From positions 1 through 27,572 of the forward strand of contig DHOP01000019.1 in assembly GCA_002407775.1 (NCBI GenBank): a stretch of DNA of 27,572 nt, given 5' to 3'. A program made the position numbers and the translations under genes. This document shows, one piece after another, positions 1-8,510 of the stretch (its first letter is position 1; every line of letters starts with the position of its first letter). The stretch comes from Prevotella sp. UBA5387 (GTDB lineage Bacteria; Bacteroidota; Bacteroidia; Bacteroidales; Bacteroidaceae). Under the pieces are notes generated by a model. It saw nothing but the letters and a program-made list of their open reading frames with translations. It was not told the origin of the DNA and searched no databases.

Positions 1-23
1 AGTAAATTTAGGCATAGTCAAAC

Positions 24-134
24 GGCGTTGCGATTGATGCCGAATGGCGTTGCGATTAGGCCGTAAACGCATTGCGTTTAGGCATTAATCGCGAGCTGAT
101 TAGTACTTAATCGCACCGCCATTAGTATCCTTTC
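24..134. repeat. Degenerate 22-bp tandem repeat, about five units
   Basis: Units begin at 24, 46, 69, 91 and 113, with lengths 22, 23, 22, 22 and about 22. The first two share the exact 12-mer GGCGTTGCGATT (24-35 and 46-57). Later units drift but keep a GC start, a central ATTAG or TTTAG and a terminal TAATC/TAAAC-like end. The array contains a perfect dyad, TAAACGCA-T-TGCGTTTA (64-80), and a GATTA/TAATC dyad (98-112). It lies far upstream of the PUL promoter and no reading frame crosses it convincingly. It could be a dispersed intergenic repeat or a set of protein-binding sites; the sequence alone does not decide. Confidence 0.6.
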
Positions 135-399
135 GCAAAATGATGTGTGAAAGGGAGGCAAAAGCTATGTGATGGAATGTTATTTCCATGAGATATTTCA
201 AGTCATTTATTTAGGTTGAAATAATGTCTCCAATGCATCAAAAAAGGACTAAAAATATAGATTTTGGTGAATTCAATGTCACTCAAACACTTATCATTCT
301 TCCACTTTTTAGCAGTTCAAAACAAATATTAAACGATTGATAGCCAATTGTTTAAAGTTTAATTTTCTGTTTGTTTATCCACTTTTTATTTATATACCC
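135..399. other. AT-rich PUL upstream region, no gene seen
   Basis: No plausible coding frame. It contains two small inverted repeats: ATGGAA/TTCCAT (172-177 with 184-189) and ATTTCAA/TTGAAAT (195-201 with 216-222). The rest is AT-rich sequence leading to the SusC promoter. PUL activators often bind just upstream of such promoters, but no binding site can be named from the sequence. Confidence 0.4.
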
Positions 400-430
400 T
401 TTGATGGATAGAGATTTCACCATATCTTTG
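400..430 (+). promoter_or_regulatory. Bacteroidota-type promoter for the PUL
   Basis: A -33 element TTTG (400-403), a 19-nt spacer and a -7 element TATCTTTG (423-430) match the Bacteroidota vegetative consensus TTTG/TAnnTTTG. Transcription should begin near 436, giving an untranslated leader of about 95 nt before the SusC start codon at 533. The start region is A-rich (cataaaaaATG), with no Shine-Dalgarno sequence, as is usual in this phylum. Confidence 0.7.
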
Positions 431-532
431 CCGTGGACTAAAGACCATAGCTACCATTAGACTAAACCTGTTGAACCTACTGCATGGATTTGTCCACTTG
501 AATCTTATTTTACTAACTTATAAACATAAAAA

Positions 533-3500
533 ATGAACAGAAAAAGGTTCTTTATCGTGTTGTTGACAGCTCTTATGTCAATAACGGCCTTTGCACAAAA
601 GATCAGTTACAAGGGCACCGTGACAGACCAAAACGGAGATCCCGTTATCGGAGCCACGGTTACGCAGAAAGGCGGTGATCGAAGCTCCGGCGCAATCACT
701 GACCTCGATGGTCAATTTACAATCGAAGCTGATGCCGGCTCTACACTATCGGTGAGCTATATCGGCTTCACGACACAAGATGTGCGTGCCGCTCAGGACA
801 TGCGCATTGTGTTACAGGAGTCTGCCCAGTCTCTCAGTGACGTGGTTGTCATTGGTTACGGCGTGCAGAAAAAGAGTGTGGTAACGGCTGCCATCGCCAA
901 AGTAAGTGCCGAAGATCTGGCCAATAAGACTCCGGTGCGTATTGAGAATGCACTCAAGGGTTTGGCCGCTGGTGTAACGGTAACCTCGTCATCTGGTCAG
1001 CCAGGTGATGCTGCTCGCGTGCAGGTGCGTGGTATTGGTACCATTAATAATAACAATCCTCTATACATTGTGGACGGAATGCCAATAGGCGGCGGCCTCG
1101 ACTTCATCAATCCCAATGATATTGAGTCCATCGAAGTGCTTAAGGATGCTGCTTCAGGTGCTATTTACGGTGCTCGCGCTGCCAATGGTGTTATCCTTGT
1201 TACCACAAAAAAGGGTAAGGTGGGTAAGCCACAGGTAAACTACAACTTCTCTCATGGTTGGCAGTCTGCTTGGCGTCATCGTGACGTTACCAGTGCTACT
1301 GACTATGCCATTCTTCAGAACGAAATGCGCCTTAACGGTGGTGAGAAACAAGTATTTGCAGATCCATATAATCTTACTGATGCCATGGGCAATCCAGTCC
1401 AAGGTTTTGGTACCGATTGGCAGAGTCTTATCTTCAATGACAATGCCCCTGTTGAGAACCATGACGTGACCATCAGTGGCGCTAACGAGAAGATAAACTA
1501 TTACCTCTCAATGGGTTACTTCACCCAAGAAGGTATCGTCGGCGGTAACTATGGACAGTCCAACTACGATCGTCTGACCATGCGTTCCAACACATCTTAT
1601 AATGTATGGGATGCTTCCGCAGAACGTAATTTCCTCAACAAACTCGACCTCTCCATTAACTTGGCTTATGAGCGTGCACATAGTACGGGCATTTCCACTA
1701 ACTCCGAGTATGGCTCAGCTCTTGGTTCGGCACTTTATCTGTCACCAATCCTCACCCCGACACTCACCGGTCAAGCAGCTGCCGACATGATTGCCAACTA
1801 TTCTGCATACGACTTGCCTCGCGCCGCCAACGGTGATCCTTATACAGTTCCTAGCTATCGTGGTGCTTATCAGGAGATGAACAACCCATTGGCCATGATG
1901 ACAATGACCCCGAATAAGGAATGGTCACACAAGTTTGTACCACGTTTTGCCATCGACTTGCAGCTCTGGGACAATCTGAAGTACCACTTCTCCTATAGTG
2001 CAGACCTCGGTTTCTGGGGCAATGAGGGTGCTGTAAAGAGCTTGTATTATCTTTCTGGAAACAACAATGCTACTCATACCAATGCCTCTAAATATGATGC
2101 TAAGAGCACGACATGGCAAATAGAGAATACTTTAACCTATGACAAGACTATCGGCAAGCATACCTTTGGTGTCGTGCTCGGTCAGTCAGCATTGAAGTAT
2201 AAAGGCGATTTTCTGGGCGGCAACCGTTGGAATCTTTCTAACGTGGACAAGCCATCCATCGACTATGCCACAGGTAATATTAAATATACATATGACGCAG
2301 ACAACGTGATGACAGGAGCCAATGCACAGTTTGGGGTATATGGTGGCAACAATACCCAGTATCGCATGTCATCCCTCTTCGCTCGCTTGAGCTACAACTA
2401 CGACGAGAAGTACATGGTTCAGGCCACTGTGCGCCGTGATGGATCGAGCCGTTTCGGTACAAACAACAAGTATGGCACGTTCCCATCCTTCTCTCTTGGA
2501 TGGAATGTGATGAACGAGCAGTTCATGGAAAACACCCGCGATTGGCTCTCTAATCTCAAGGTTAGGTTCAGTTGGGGTCAGAATGGTAACGATAACATCC
2601 CTGACTTCGGTTATACTTCCCTCACCGCCATGGGTAACAATGTACTCTTTGGCAACCCGGCAGTGAAGTTCAACGGATCCAAGGCTCAGCGTTTGGCTAA
2701 TCCAGACCTGAAGTGGGAGGCCAGTGAGCAAACCGATATTGGTGTGGACTTCGGTTTCTTCAATAGTGCTCTGACGTTCACCGTGGATTATTATAAGAAG
2801 AAGACCAACGGTATGATTCTTACCATGCCTATCCCAAGCTACGTAGGGGAGACCAAACCTCTTGGCAACGTCGGCGACATGGAAAACAGCGGATGGGAGT
2901 TTGAACTTAGTTATAAGTGGCGCGTGGCAGATGCCAACTTTGCTGTGAAGGGCAATGCGACCTATCTAAAAAACAAGCTTGTTAATCTTGGCAACGACAC
3001 CGGTTATATGGACCTTGATGGAATTCAGGGTTATACAGGTGGCGGTACACGTGGATCCAACGGACAGCCTTTCCCCTACTTCTTTGGCTACAAGACCAAC
3101 GGCGTGTTCCAGAATATGGATGAGGTCAAGGCTTACACCAATGCCGATGGCCAGATGATTATGCCTACCGCAGTGGCTGGTGACACTCGCTTTGTGGATG
3201 TGAATGGCGACGGCGTGATTTCTCCCGAGGACCGTACCAATATTGGTAACGGTATGCCAGACTGGACCTTCGGTCTCAACTTCAATGCCGACTGGCGTGG
3301 TTTGGACTTCAATGTGTTCTTCCAAGGTGTTCAGGGTGCTGACGTTCTCGATGGAACCTATCGTAGCGACGTGCTCTCAGGCAACTTCCCCACATGGATG
3401 CTTGCTCGCTGGACTGGAGAAGGCACATCCAACAAGTACCCCAGATTGGCTTCTGGCAACACCACCAACTGGATGGTATCCGACCTGTATGTTTGTGACG

Positions 3501-3736
3501 GCTCCTATATGCGCCTGAAGAACATCACACTCGGCTACACTCTTCCACGAAAGTTCACACAGAATCTCTTCATCAACCGTTTGCGTGTGTATGTTCAGGC
3601 CGAGAACCTCTTTACCTGGACCAAATATTGGGGCTTCGATCCAGAAATATCATCCAGCGCAACATCGCTTGGCGTGGACCGTGGTGTCTATCCACAAGCT
3701 CGCACGTACACCGTGGGACTTAACGTTACTTTCTAA
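533..3736 (+). CDS. susC: SusC-like TonB-dependent outer-membrane glycan transporter
   Basis: Outer-membrane beta-barrel that imports oligosaccharides using TonB energy and pairs with the SusD lid encoded next. The 1067-residue product starts with a signal peptide ending around AFAQ (about residue 22). A carboxypeptidase-regulatory-like domain follows (about 25-95, with DQNGDPVIGATV and LSVSYIGF), then the SusC/RagA signature LSDVVVIGYGVQKK. The plug domain comes next (about 110-230), with QVRGIGTINNNNPLYIVDG and EVLKDAASGAIYGARAANGV. The remainder is the barrel, rich in alternating aromatic residues and ending in the expected terminal phenylalanine (LNVTF). Length is normal for the family. 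It is the first gene of the PUL and the SusD gene begins 23 nt downstream. The family call is very safe; the substrate is inferred from the neighbouring glucanases. Confidence 0.97.
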   Translation: MNRKRFFIVLLTALMSITAFAQKISYKGTVTDQNGDPVIGATVTQKGGDRSSGAITDLDGQFTIEADAGSTLSVSYIGFTTQDVRAAQDMRIVLQESAQSLSDVVVIGYGVQKKSVVTAAIAKVSAEDLANKTPVRIENALKGLAAGVTVTSSSGQPGDAARVQVRGIGTINNNNPLYIVDGMPIGGGLDFINPNDIESIEVLKDAASGAIYGARAANGVILVTTKKGKVGKPQVNYNFSHGWQSAWRHRDVTSATDYAILQNEMRLNGGEKQVFADPYNLTDAMGNPVQGFGTDWQSLIFNDNAPVENHDVTISGANEKINYYLSMGYFTQEGIVGGNYGQSNYDRLTMRSNTSYNVWDASAERNFLNKLDLSINLAYERAHSTGISTNSEYGSALGSALYLSPILTPTLTGQAAADMIANYSAYDLPRAANGDPYTVPSYRGAYQEMNNPLAMMTMTPNKEWSHKFVPRFAIDLQLWDNLKYHFSYSADLGFWGNEGAVKSLYYLSGNNNATHTNASKYDAKSTTWQIENTLTYDKTIGKHTFGVVLGQSALKYKGDFLGGNRWNLSNVDKPSIDYATGNIKYTYDADNVMTGANAQFGVYGGNNTQYRMSSLFARLSYNYDEKYMVQATVRRDGSSRFGTNNKYGTFPSFSLGWNVMNEQFMENTRDWLSNLKVRFSWGQNGNDNIPDFGYTSLTAMGNNVLFGNPAVKFNGSKAQRLANPDLKWEASEQTDIGVDFGFFNSALTFTVDYYKKKTNGMILTMPIPSYVGETKPLGNVGDMENSGWEFELSYKWRVADANFAVKGNATYLKNKLVNLGNDTGYMDLDGIQGYTGGGTRGSNGQPFPYFFGYKTNGVFQNMDEVKAYTNADGQMIMPTAVAGDTRFVDVNGDGVISPEDRTNIGNGMPDWTFGLNFNADWRGLDFNVFFQGVQGADVLDGTYRSDVLSGNFPTWMLARWTGEGTSNKYPRLASGNTTNWMVSDLYVCDGSYMRLKNITLGYTLPRKFTQNLFINRLRVYVQAENLFTWTKYWGFDPEISSSATSLGVDRGVYPQARTYTVGLNVTF

Positions 3737-3759
3737 CCGCTATTTTAACTGAGAACAAA

Positions 3760-5343
3760 ATGAAGACAAACAAGATACTGGCCATTGGCCTATTAGCCGC
3801 ATCGACAACCTTCGTAACCGTGGGTTGCAGCGACAGTTTCCTTGAGGTAGATAATCCTACGGGCGAGCCCTTGGAGTCCTACTATAATACCGATGCCCAC
3901 ATACAGGAGGCACTCATCGCTGCCTACGACCCCATCCACTGGCCCGACTGGGGACTTAACCAATACAACGCACTCAACATCGACGGTGAGATCATGGGCG
4001 ACAACTTCTGGGTAGGCGGTGGTTCCAAGACCGATATGCAGAACTGGCACATGCTGGCCAATTATACCGGTGATGAGAACAATACGCTCGGTTCACTCTG
4101 GACAGTGGACTACTCTGGCATCAAGCGTTGCAACGACGTGTTGAAGTACCTTGACTGGGGTAAGGACCTTACGCCCGAGAACCGTCAGCTCTATGAGATG
4201 CAGGCAAGATTGCTACGCGTGTACTATTATAATATGCTGTGGCACTACTTCGGCAACATACCTTTCTATCTCGAAAACCTTAGCACACCTCCTTATACTG
4301 CACCACAGTTGAAGGCTGATGAGGTATATGCCAACATCATCACAGAGTTGGAGGCAGTGATCGATTCCAAGGTGTTGCCTTTGAAATATTATAAGAATGC
4401 CAGTGGCGGCAATGACGAAGGACAACGCGGTCGCGTGACACAGGCCATGGCTTACATGATCTATGCAGAGATGGTGATGTACCAGAACGATGAGGCTCGG
4501 TTCCCCAAGGCTCTGGGCTACATGAAGGAACTTATCAGCGGCGGACAGTATGCACTCAACCCCGACTATGCTAATATTTGGGCAACAGAAGGAGAATGGT
4601 GCGACGAATCCATCTGGGAGATCAACTATGAGCAGACCAACAACGAGCGCGGATGGGGTTCCCCTCTGGCCATTGGTGGTACAGTACTTCCTACTTTGAT
4701 TTCTCCCAACTCGTTTACAGGTGACGATAAGTGGTCGCAAGGTGGTGACGGATGGGGCTTCATGCCAATGAAAAAGGAGACCTACGATATGTTTGCGGAC
4801 AACGATACACGCCGTGCCGCCACATGCTGGGTTATTCCTCAGGAAGTGAGCTATACGCTGCGCTATCAGGATACACACATCTGGCTACAGAAATATCGTC
4901 CCGAGGACAAGAATTACAAGCAGTCTGTGGGTGACCAAAACCTGAACTACAACAACAACTACCGCTATTATCGCTTTGCTGAAACATTGCTCAATGCAGC
5001 CGAGCTGTCTTTGCGTACAGGTGGAAGTGCTACAGGCGAGGCTTTGACTTGGATTAATAAGGTGCGTGAGCGTGCTGGACTTGATGCTCTGACTACCGTA
5101 AGCGTGGATGATGTGCTGACTGAGCGTCGCTTGGAATTCGTTGGCGAGGGCAAGCGTTACTTTGATCTCGTACGTGCTGAGGGCATCAGTGGAGCATCTG
5201 CTGCTAACAAAGCCACCGGCGTGCTTGTTCCCGACGAATTAGGCTATCGCACTAACTCATGGTCACCGAAGAAGAAATATATCCCCATTGCACAGGGCGA
5301 ACTTGACTCTGACCCAGCTTTGGTACAGAATGATTACAAATAA
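3760..5343 (+). CDS. susD: SusD/RagB-like starch-binding outer-membrane lipoprotein
   Basis: Surface lipoprotein that caps the SusC barrel and binds the incoming glycan. The 527-residue product has a lipoprotein signal peptide (MKTNKILAIGLL...) with the lipidated cysteine at about residue 23 in the context TVGCSD. The C-terminal half has standard SusD/RagB landmarks: YRYYRFAETLLNAAELSLRTG, then INKVRERAGL, then LTERRLEFVGEGKRYFDLVR. The alpha-helical TPR-like N-terminal half and overall length are normal. It lies 23 nt after susC and 24 nt before the next lipoprotein gene, so the three are almost surely co-transcribed. A stretch rich in aromatic residues (about residues 90-130) could contribute to glycan binding, but the binding residues cannot be assigned with confidence. 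Confidence 0.96.
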   Translation: MKTNKILAIGLLAASTTFVTVGCSDSFLEVDNPTGEPLESYYNTDAHIQEALIAAYDPIHWPDWGLNQYNALNIDGEIMGDNFWVGGGSKTDMQNWHMLANYTGDENNTLGSLWTVDYSGIKRCNDVLKYLDWGKDLTPENRQLYEMQARLLRVYYYNMLWHYFGNIPFYLENLSTPPYTAPQLKADEVYANIITELEAVIDSKVLPLKYYKNASGGNDEGQRGRVTQAMAYMIYAEMVMYQNDEARFPKALGYMKELISGGQYALNPDYANIWATEGEWCDESIWEINYEQTNNERGWGSPLAIGGTVLPTLISPNSFTGDDKWSQGGDGWGFMPMKKETYDMFADNDTRRAATCWVIPQEVSYTLRYQDTHIWLQKYRPEDKNYKQSVGDQNLNYNNNYRYYRFAETLLNAAELSLRTGGSATGEALTWINKVRERAGLDALTTVSVDDVLTERRLEFVGEGKRYFDLVRAEGISGASAANKATGVLVPDELGYRTNSWSPKKKYIPIAQGELDSDPALVQNDYK

Positions 5344-5367
5344 CGACTTTAAAATTGCAACCAAAAT

Positions 5368-7308
5368 ATGAAGAAGATATTTGAAAACTTGGCGATGTTG
5401 CTGCTGGCAGTTCTGACTTTGTCAGCCTGCTCGCCAGAGGAATTTACTGGGGCCGACCAAAATGGGCTGCCGACTGTTGACGGCGTCGACTTTACGCTGG
5501 ATGTCGATCAGACAGTGAACCAGATCACAGCAAAGGCACCCAGTATGCCGGGCTGTTATCCCCTTTGGATTATCAACGGAGCCAAGTACTCTACCTTGAG
5601 CGATGTTCAATGGTCGAACAAGAGGGCTGGCACCTATGATATAGAGCTGCACATTGCCAATCGCAATGGTGTTTCACAGGCCTCTATAAAGAAGCAATTC
5701 ACCTTTGAGAAAACGTTGGTGGACTTCTCACCTTACTATGACCGCTTCAATGGCAAGGTATGGCGCATCGACTACGACGAAACTGGCCATCTTGGCTGTG
5801 GTCCTAGTGGTACGACTGGTGTTGACTGGTGGAAGGCTCAGCCAAATGACAAGAAGGATTGGGGTGTATATGACGACCGTCTTACATTTACTGTTGCCAA
5901 CAAGGGCGATGATGGTGGAACCTATACCTATAATCCCGGCGAGGGCGGAACCATGTTTGTGAACACAGGTACTACTTCTGTCTATCCAACATTCAATACC
6001 AATGACGGCAAGGATTTCATGGCAACAGTAGCCGAGCAGACCACGACGTTCACCTTGGAGTCAGGTACATGGACCGACTCCGAAGGCAAACAACAGGACG
6101 GTGTATTTCTTGTTTTCCCAGCAAATACCTGCTTCCCGTATATCTCTGCTGACACACAGTGGTCTAATCCACGTTTCCGCATCGAGAAGAGCACATCCGA
6201 GCGCATGGACCTTGTCTATGACGCAGGCTCGATCGCTTGGCACTTCACATTGACCAGCAAACCCGAAGGTGCACCTCAGGAAGATGTGTTCCAAGGCTAT
6301 AAGTATGACAGCGAGTTCAATCTCTGGAAGAATGCCACTTTCACCAACGAATTCTATTATGCTAACACTGGAAGTTGGACTCCAAACCCAAATCCTATCG
6401 GCTTCGAGAACAAGGGCAATGGAAATTATGTTGTCACCTTGCCGGATCCATCAGAACAGCAATGGCAGGCTCAGGTGAAGTTCCTTACCAATATGTCTGC
6501 AAGTGCAGCCCTCAAGTATGACTTCTCTGCTAAGTTCACGGCTTCTCAGGAAGTTAAGGGTGCAACGATTAAGTTGACTATGCATGGAGACGATAACACA
6601 TTCTTCTTTGTGGAACGAGTTGACCTCCCTGCAGGTGAACCGGTAGTGTTCTATAAGGATGGTTTCGATGGCATCGACATGGCTAACGTGGATCTCGTGC
6701 TTGACTTCGGTGGGGCACCTGCTGGTACAGAAATAGAGATCAGTAATGTGGTCCTCAAGGATCATGCCGCTGACGACGGCGCAGGTCATCCAAAGCCAGT
6801 AGTGGACAAGACTCCATATACCTACGACACCGCCGACAACGAGTGGAAAGCAGTGGATGCTGGTACGCCGGAAATGTTCTTCTACTATGCCGATGCCAAC
6901 TGGGCACCTTATGCAAATCCTCCTGGCTATGCACACGATGGCAACAAGTACACCCTCACTTTGCCTTTGGCAACAGCTGCGCAGTGGCAGGCACAGGTGG
7001 CATTCTACACCAACCTATCTTGCAAGGCTGCCGATGTGTATGACTTCGGCTGTATCATGACACCCAATGTGGACCTGAAAGGTGTTACCGTGAAGCTAGT
7101 GAAATACGGTGGTGGTGATAATGACAATATCTTTTTCTTCCTTAAGAACGTTGATCTTGTTGGTGGAGAGGACAATGTCATCAAGTTCCCCGCACAGGTA
7201 TCGCCTGCCGACATGGATCGCATCTCTCTCTTCTTGGATTTTGGTGGCAATCCGGAAAACACCGAGATTGTAATCAAGGACATCGTCTTGAAGAAGACGG
7301 CAAAGTAA
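5368..7308 (+). CDS. Multidomain surface glycan-binding lipoprotein (SGBP-B/SusE-F position)
   Basis: Probable cell-surface beta-glucan-binding protein of the PUL. The 646-residue product has a lipoprotein signal with the cysteine at residue 21 (LSACSPEEF); the acidic residues after it resemble the Bacteroidota surface-export signal. A PKD-like domain spans about 32-115. A middle region (about 118-300) starts with a W/G-rich segment (VWRIDYDETGHLGCG). Two homologous C-terminal modules follow at about 309-471 and 482-643. Each begins with a YxYDxxxNxWK-like start and contains a tyrosine-rich FYYA strand, a near-identical QWQAQV-F-TN core and an (L/F)DFGG...TEI.I...VLK ending. They resemble jelly-roll CBM modules (CBM4/9-like). 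No catalytic motif was seen. Position directly after SusD is typical of SGBPs, which share little sequence across PULs. Function is inferred from position and architecture. Confidence 0.82.
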   Translation: MKKIFENLAMLLLAVLTLSACSPEEFTGADQNGLPTVDGVDFTLDVDQTVNQITAKAPSMPGCYPLWIINGAKYSTLSDVQWSNKRAGTYDIELHIANRNGVSQASIKKQFTFEKTLVDFSPYYDRFNGKVWRIDYDETGHLGCGPSGTTGVDWWKAQPNDKKDWGVYDDRLTFTVANKGDDGGTYTYNPGEGGTMFVNTGTTSVYPTFNTNDGKDFMATVAEQTTTFTLESGTWTDSEGKQQDGVFLVFPANTCFPYISADTQWSNPRFRIEKSTSERMDLVYDAGSIAWHFTLTSKPEGAPQEDVFQGYKYDSEFNLWKNATFTNEFYYANTGSWTPNPNPIGFENKGNGNYVVTLPDPSEQQWQAQVKFLTNMSASAALKYDFSAKFTASQEVKGATIKLTMHGDDNTFFFVERVDLPAGEPVVFYKDGFDGIDMANVDLVLDFGGAPAGTEIEISNVVLKDHAADDGAGHPKPVVDKTPYTYDTADNEWKAVDAGTPEMFFYYADANWAPYANPPGYAHDGNKYTLTLPLATAAQWQAQVAFYTNLSCKAADVYDFGCIMTPNVDLKGVTVKLVKYGGGDNDNIFFFLKNVDLVGGEDNVIKFPAQVSPADMDRISLFLDFGGNPENTEIVIKDIVLKKTAK

Positions 7309-7324
7309 TTTGATAATTGATTTG

Positions 7325-7374
7325 GAAGCGTGCCTAAGTGTCGAAAGGCCTCGGACACGCTTCTCTTTTTTTAA
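7325..7374 (+). terminator. Intrinsic terminator or attenuator inside the PUL
   Basis: GAAGCGTG (7325-7332) pairs perfectly with CACGCTTC (7356-7363) and is followed by TCTCTTTTTTT. It lies between the binding-protein gene and the GH16 gene, on the same strand as both. A GTGTC/GACAC pairing inside the loop gives a possible competing fold. No Bacteroidota promoter motif follows before the GH16 start, so the enzyme genes probably depend on read-through. That would keep enzyme transcripts below SusCD and binding-protein transcripts. Confidence 0.75.
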
Positions 7375-7391
7375 AGAATAAATTTATAGGA

Positions 7392-8504
7392 ATGAAGAAT
7401 AAACTATTTTTATTCTTGTTTTTACCATTGGTCACTGCTTTCATAGGCTGTGGTAGTAGCAATGGACCCGGCGAGATCGACCCCATAACGACACTGTCCG
7501 TCTCGCCCGAAGCCGTCTCGCTTACGGCAGAAGGCACGGCTGTAAGCATCAATGTATCGACAACCCACGAGTGGGGCACGGCAGTCTCCGACTCATGGAT
7601 TAAGGTCACGCCGTCCAACGCTGTCAAAGATGCGGTAGTCACCATCGCTGCAGATCCTAACGTGGACACCAATCCGCGCACCGGTACTGTAACGTTCATG
7701 GCTGGTAGTGCACGCAAGATTGTCACAGTGGAGCAGGCTGCTGCCAAGGAGACTACAAGCTACGTCCCCGCAGGTTATAAGATGGTATGGAATGACGAGT
7801 TCAACGAGGGTACCGATCTTGACCCAAGCAACTGGACCCACGAGGTACAGAGGTCAGGATGGGTGAACAATGAACTCCAAAACTATATCAAAGGTTCCTT
7901 TGATGGCAAGCCCGTGACAGAAATCAAGGATGGAAGACTCAATATCAACTGCTTCAAAGGCTCCGATGGCAAGATCTATTCTGGTCGTGTCTATGCCAAG
8001 GTGAATACCGGATGGCTATATGGTTACTTCGAGGCACGTATTCTCCTTCCTAAGGGAAAAGGCACATGGCCGGCATTTTGGATGATGCCTGCAAACAACA
8101 ACTTTAGCACAAATCCATGGCCCGACTGTGGTGAGATAGATATTATGGAAGAAGTTGGCGCAGTGCCCAATGAGGTTTCGTCCTCCATTCACTGTAAGGC
8201 TTACAACCATATGATTGGTACTCAGAAGACGCAAAAGCTCAATATTGGCACGGCAGAGTCTGAATATCATACTTATGGCTGTGAGTGGACAGACCAAGTG
8301 ATACGTTTCTACGTTGATGGTAAGCTCTTGTTGAGCTTTCCCAATGAAGGAAAGGGCAAGGACACTTGGCCGTTTTACTATGCTTTCTATCCCATCCTGA
8401 ATCTTGCATGGGGTGGCAGCTGGGGCGGCATGAACGGTGTCGACGAGTCGGCATTGCCCCTCACGATGAAGGTGGACTATATTCGTGTGTTCCAGAAAAA
8501 GTAA
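7392..8504 (+). CDS. GH16 endo-beta-glucanase (laminarinase/lichenase-like) lipoprotein with BACON domain
   Basis: Endo-acting beta-glucanase that cuts beta-1,3 or mixed-linkage beta-1,3/1,4-glucan, probably on the cell surface. I chose the ATG at 7392 (370 residues): it gives a clean lipoprotein signal MKNKLFLFLFLPL...IGCGSS (cysteine 20). The longer frame from 7338 starts inside a terminator hairpin. A BACON domain (about 30-115) is followed by the GH16 domain (about 128-370). The GH16 active-site motif ExDxxE is present as EIDIMEE (E248 nucleophile, D250, E253 acid/base). Supporting family sequence includes MVWNDEFN, GYFEARI, WPAFWMMP and the C-terminal DYIRVFQ. The beta-bulge form of the motif is typical of laminarinase and mixed-linkage glucanase subfamilies. 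The GH5 gene begins 6 nt downstream. Confidence 0.92.
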   Translation: MKNKLFLFLFLPLVTAFIGCGSSNGPGEIDPITTLSVSPEAVSLTAEGTAVSINVSTTHEWGTAVSDSWIKVTPSNAVKDAVVTIAADPNVDTNPRTGTVTFMAGSARKIVTVEQAAAKETTSYVPAGYKMVWNDEFNEGTDLDPSNWTHEVQRSGWVNNELQNYIKGSFDGKPVTEIKDGRLNINCFKGSDGKIYSGRVYAKVNTGWLYGYFEARILLPKGKGTWPAFWMMPANNNFSTNPWPDCGEIDIMEEVGAVPNEVSSSIHCKAYNHMIGTQKTQKLNIGTAESEYHTYGCEWTDQVIRFYVDGKLLLSFPNEGKGKDTWPFYYAFYPILNLAWGGSWGGMNGVDESALPLTMKVDYIRVFQKK

Positions 8505-8510
8505 CTTGAA

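Noticed and set aside
4213..4878. 221-codon minus-strand frame within the SusD gene
   Set aside because: Cysteine- and histidine-rich composition is typical of a shadow frame, and the SusD match on the other strand is unambiguous.
7338..7391. N-terminal extension of the GH16 gene
   Set aside because: It begins inside the terminator stem and would hide the clear lipoprotein signal that starts at 7392.
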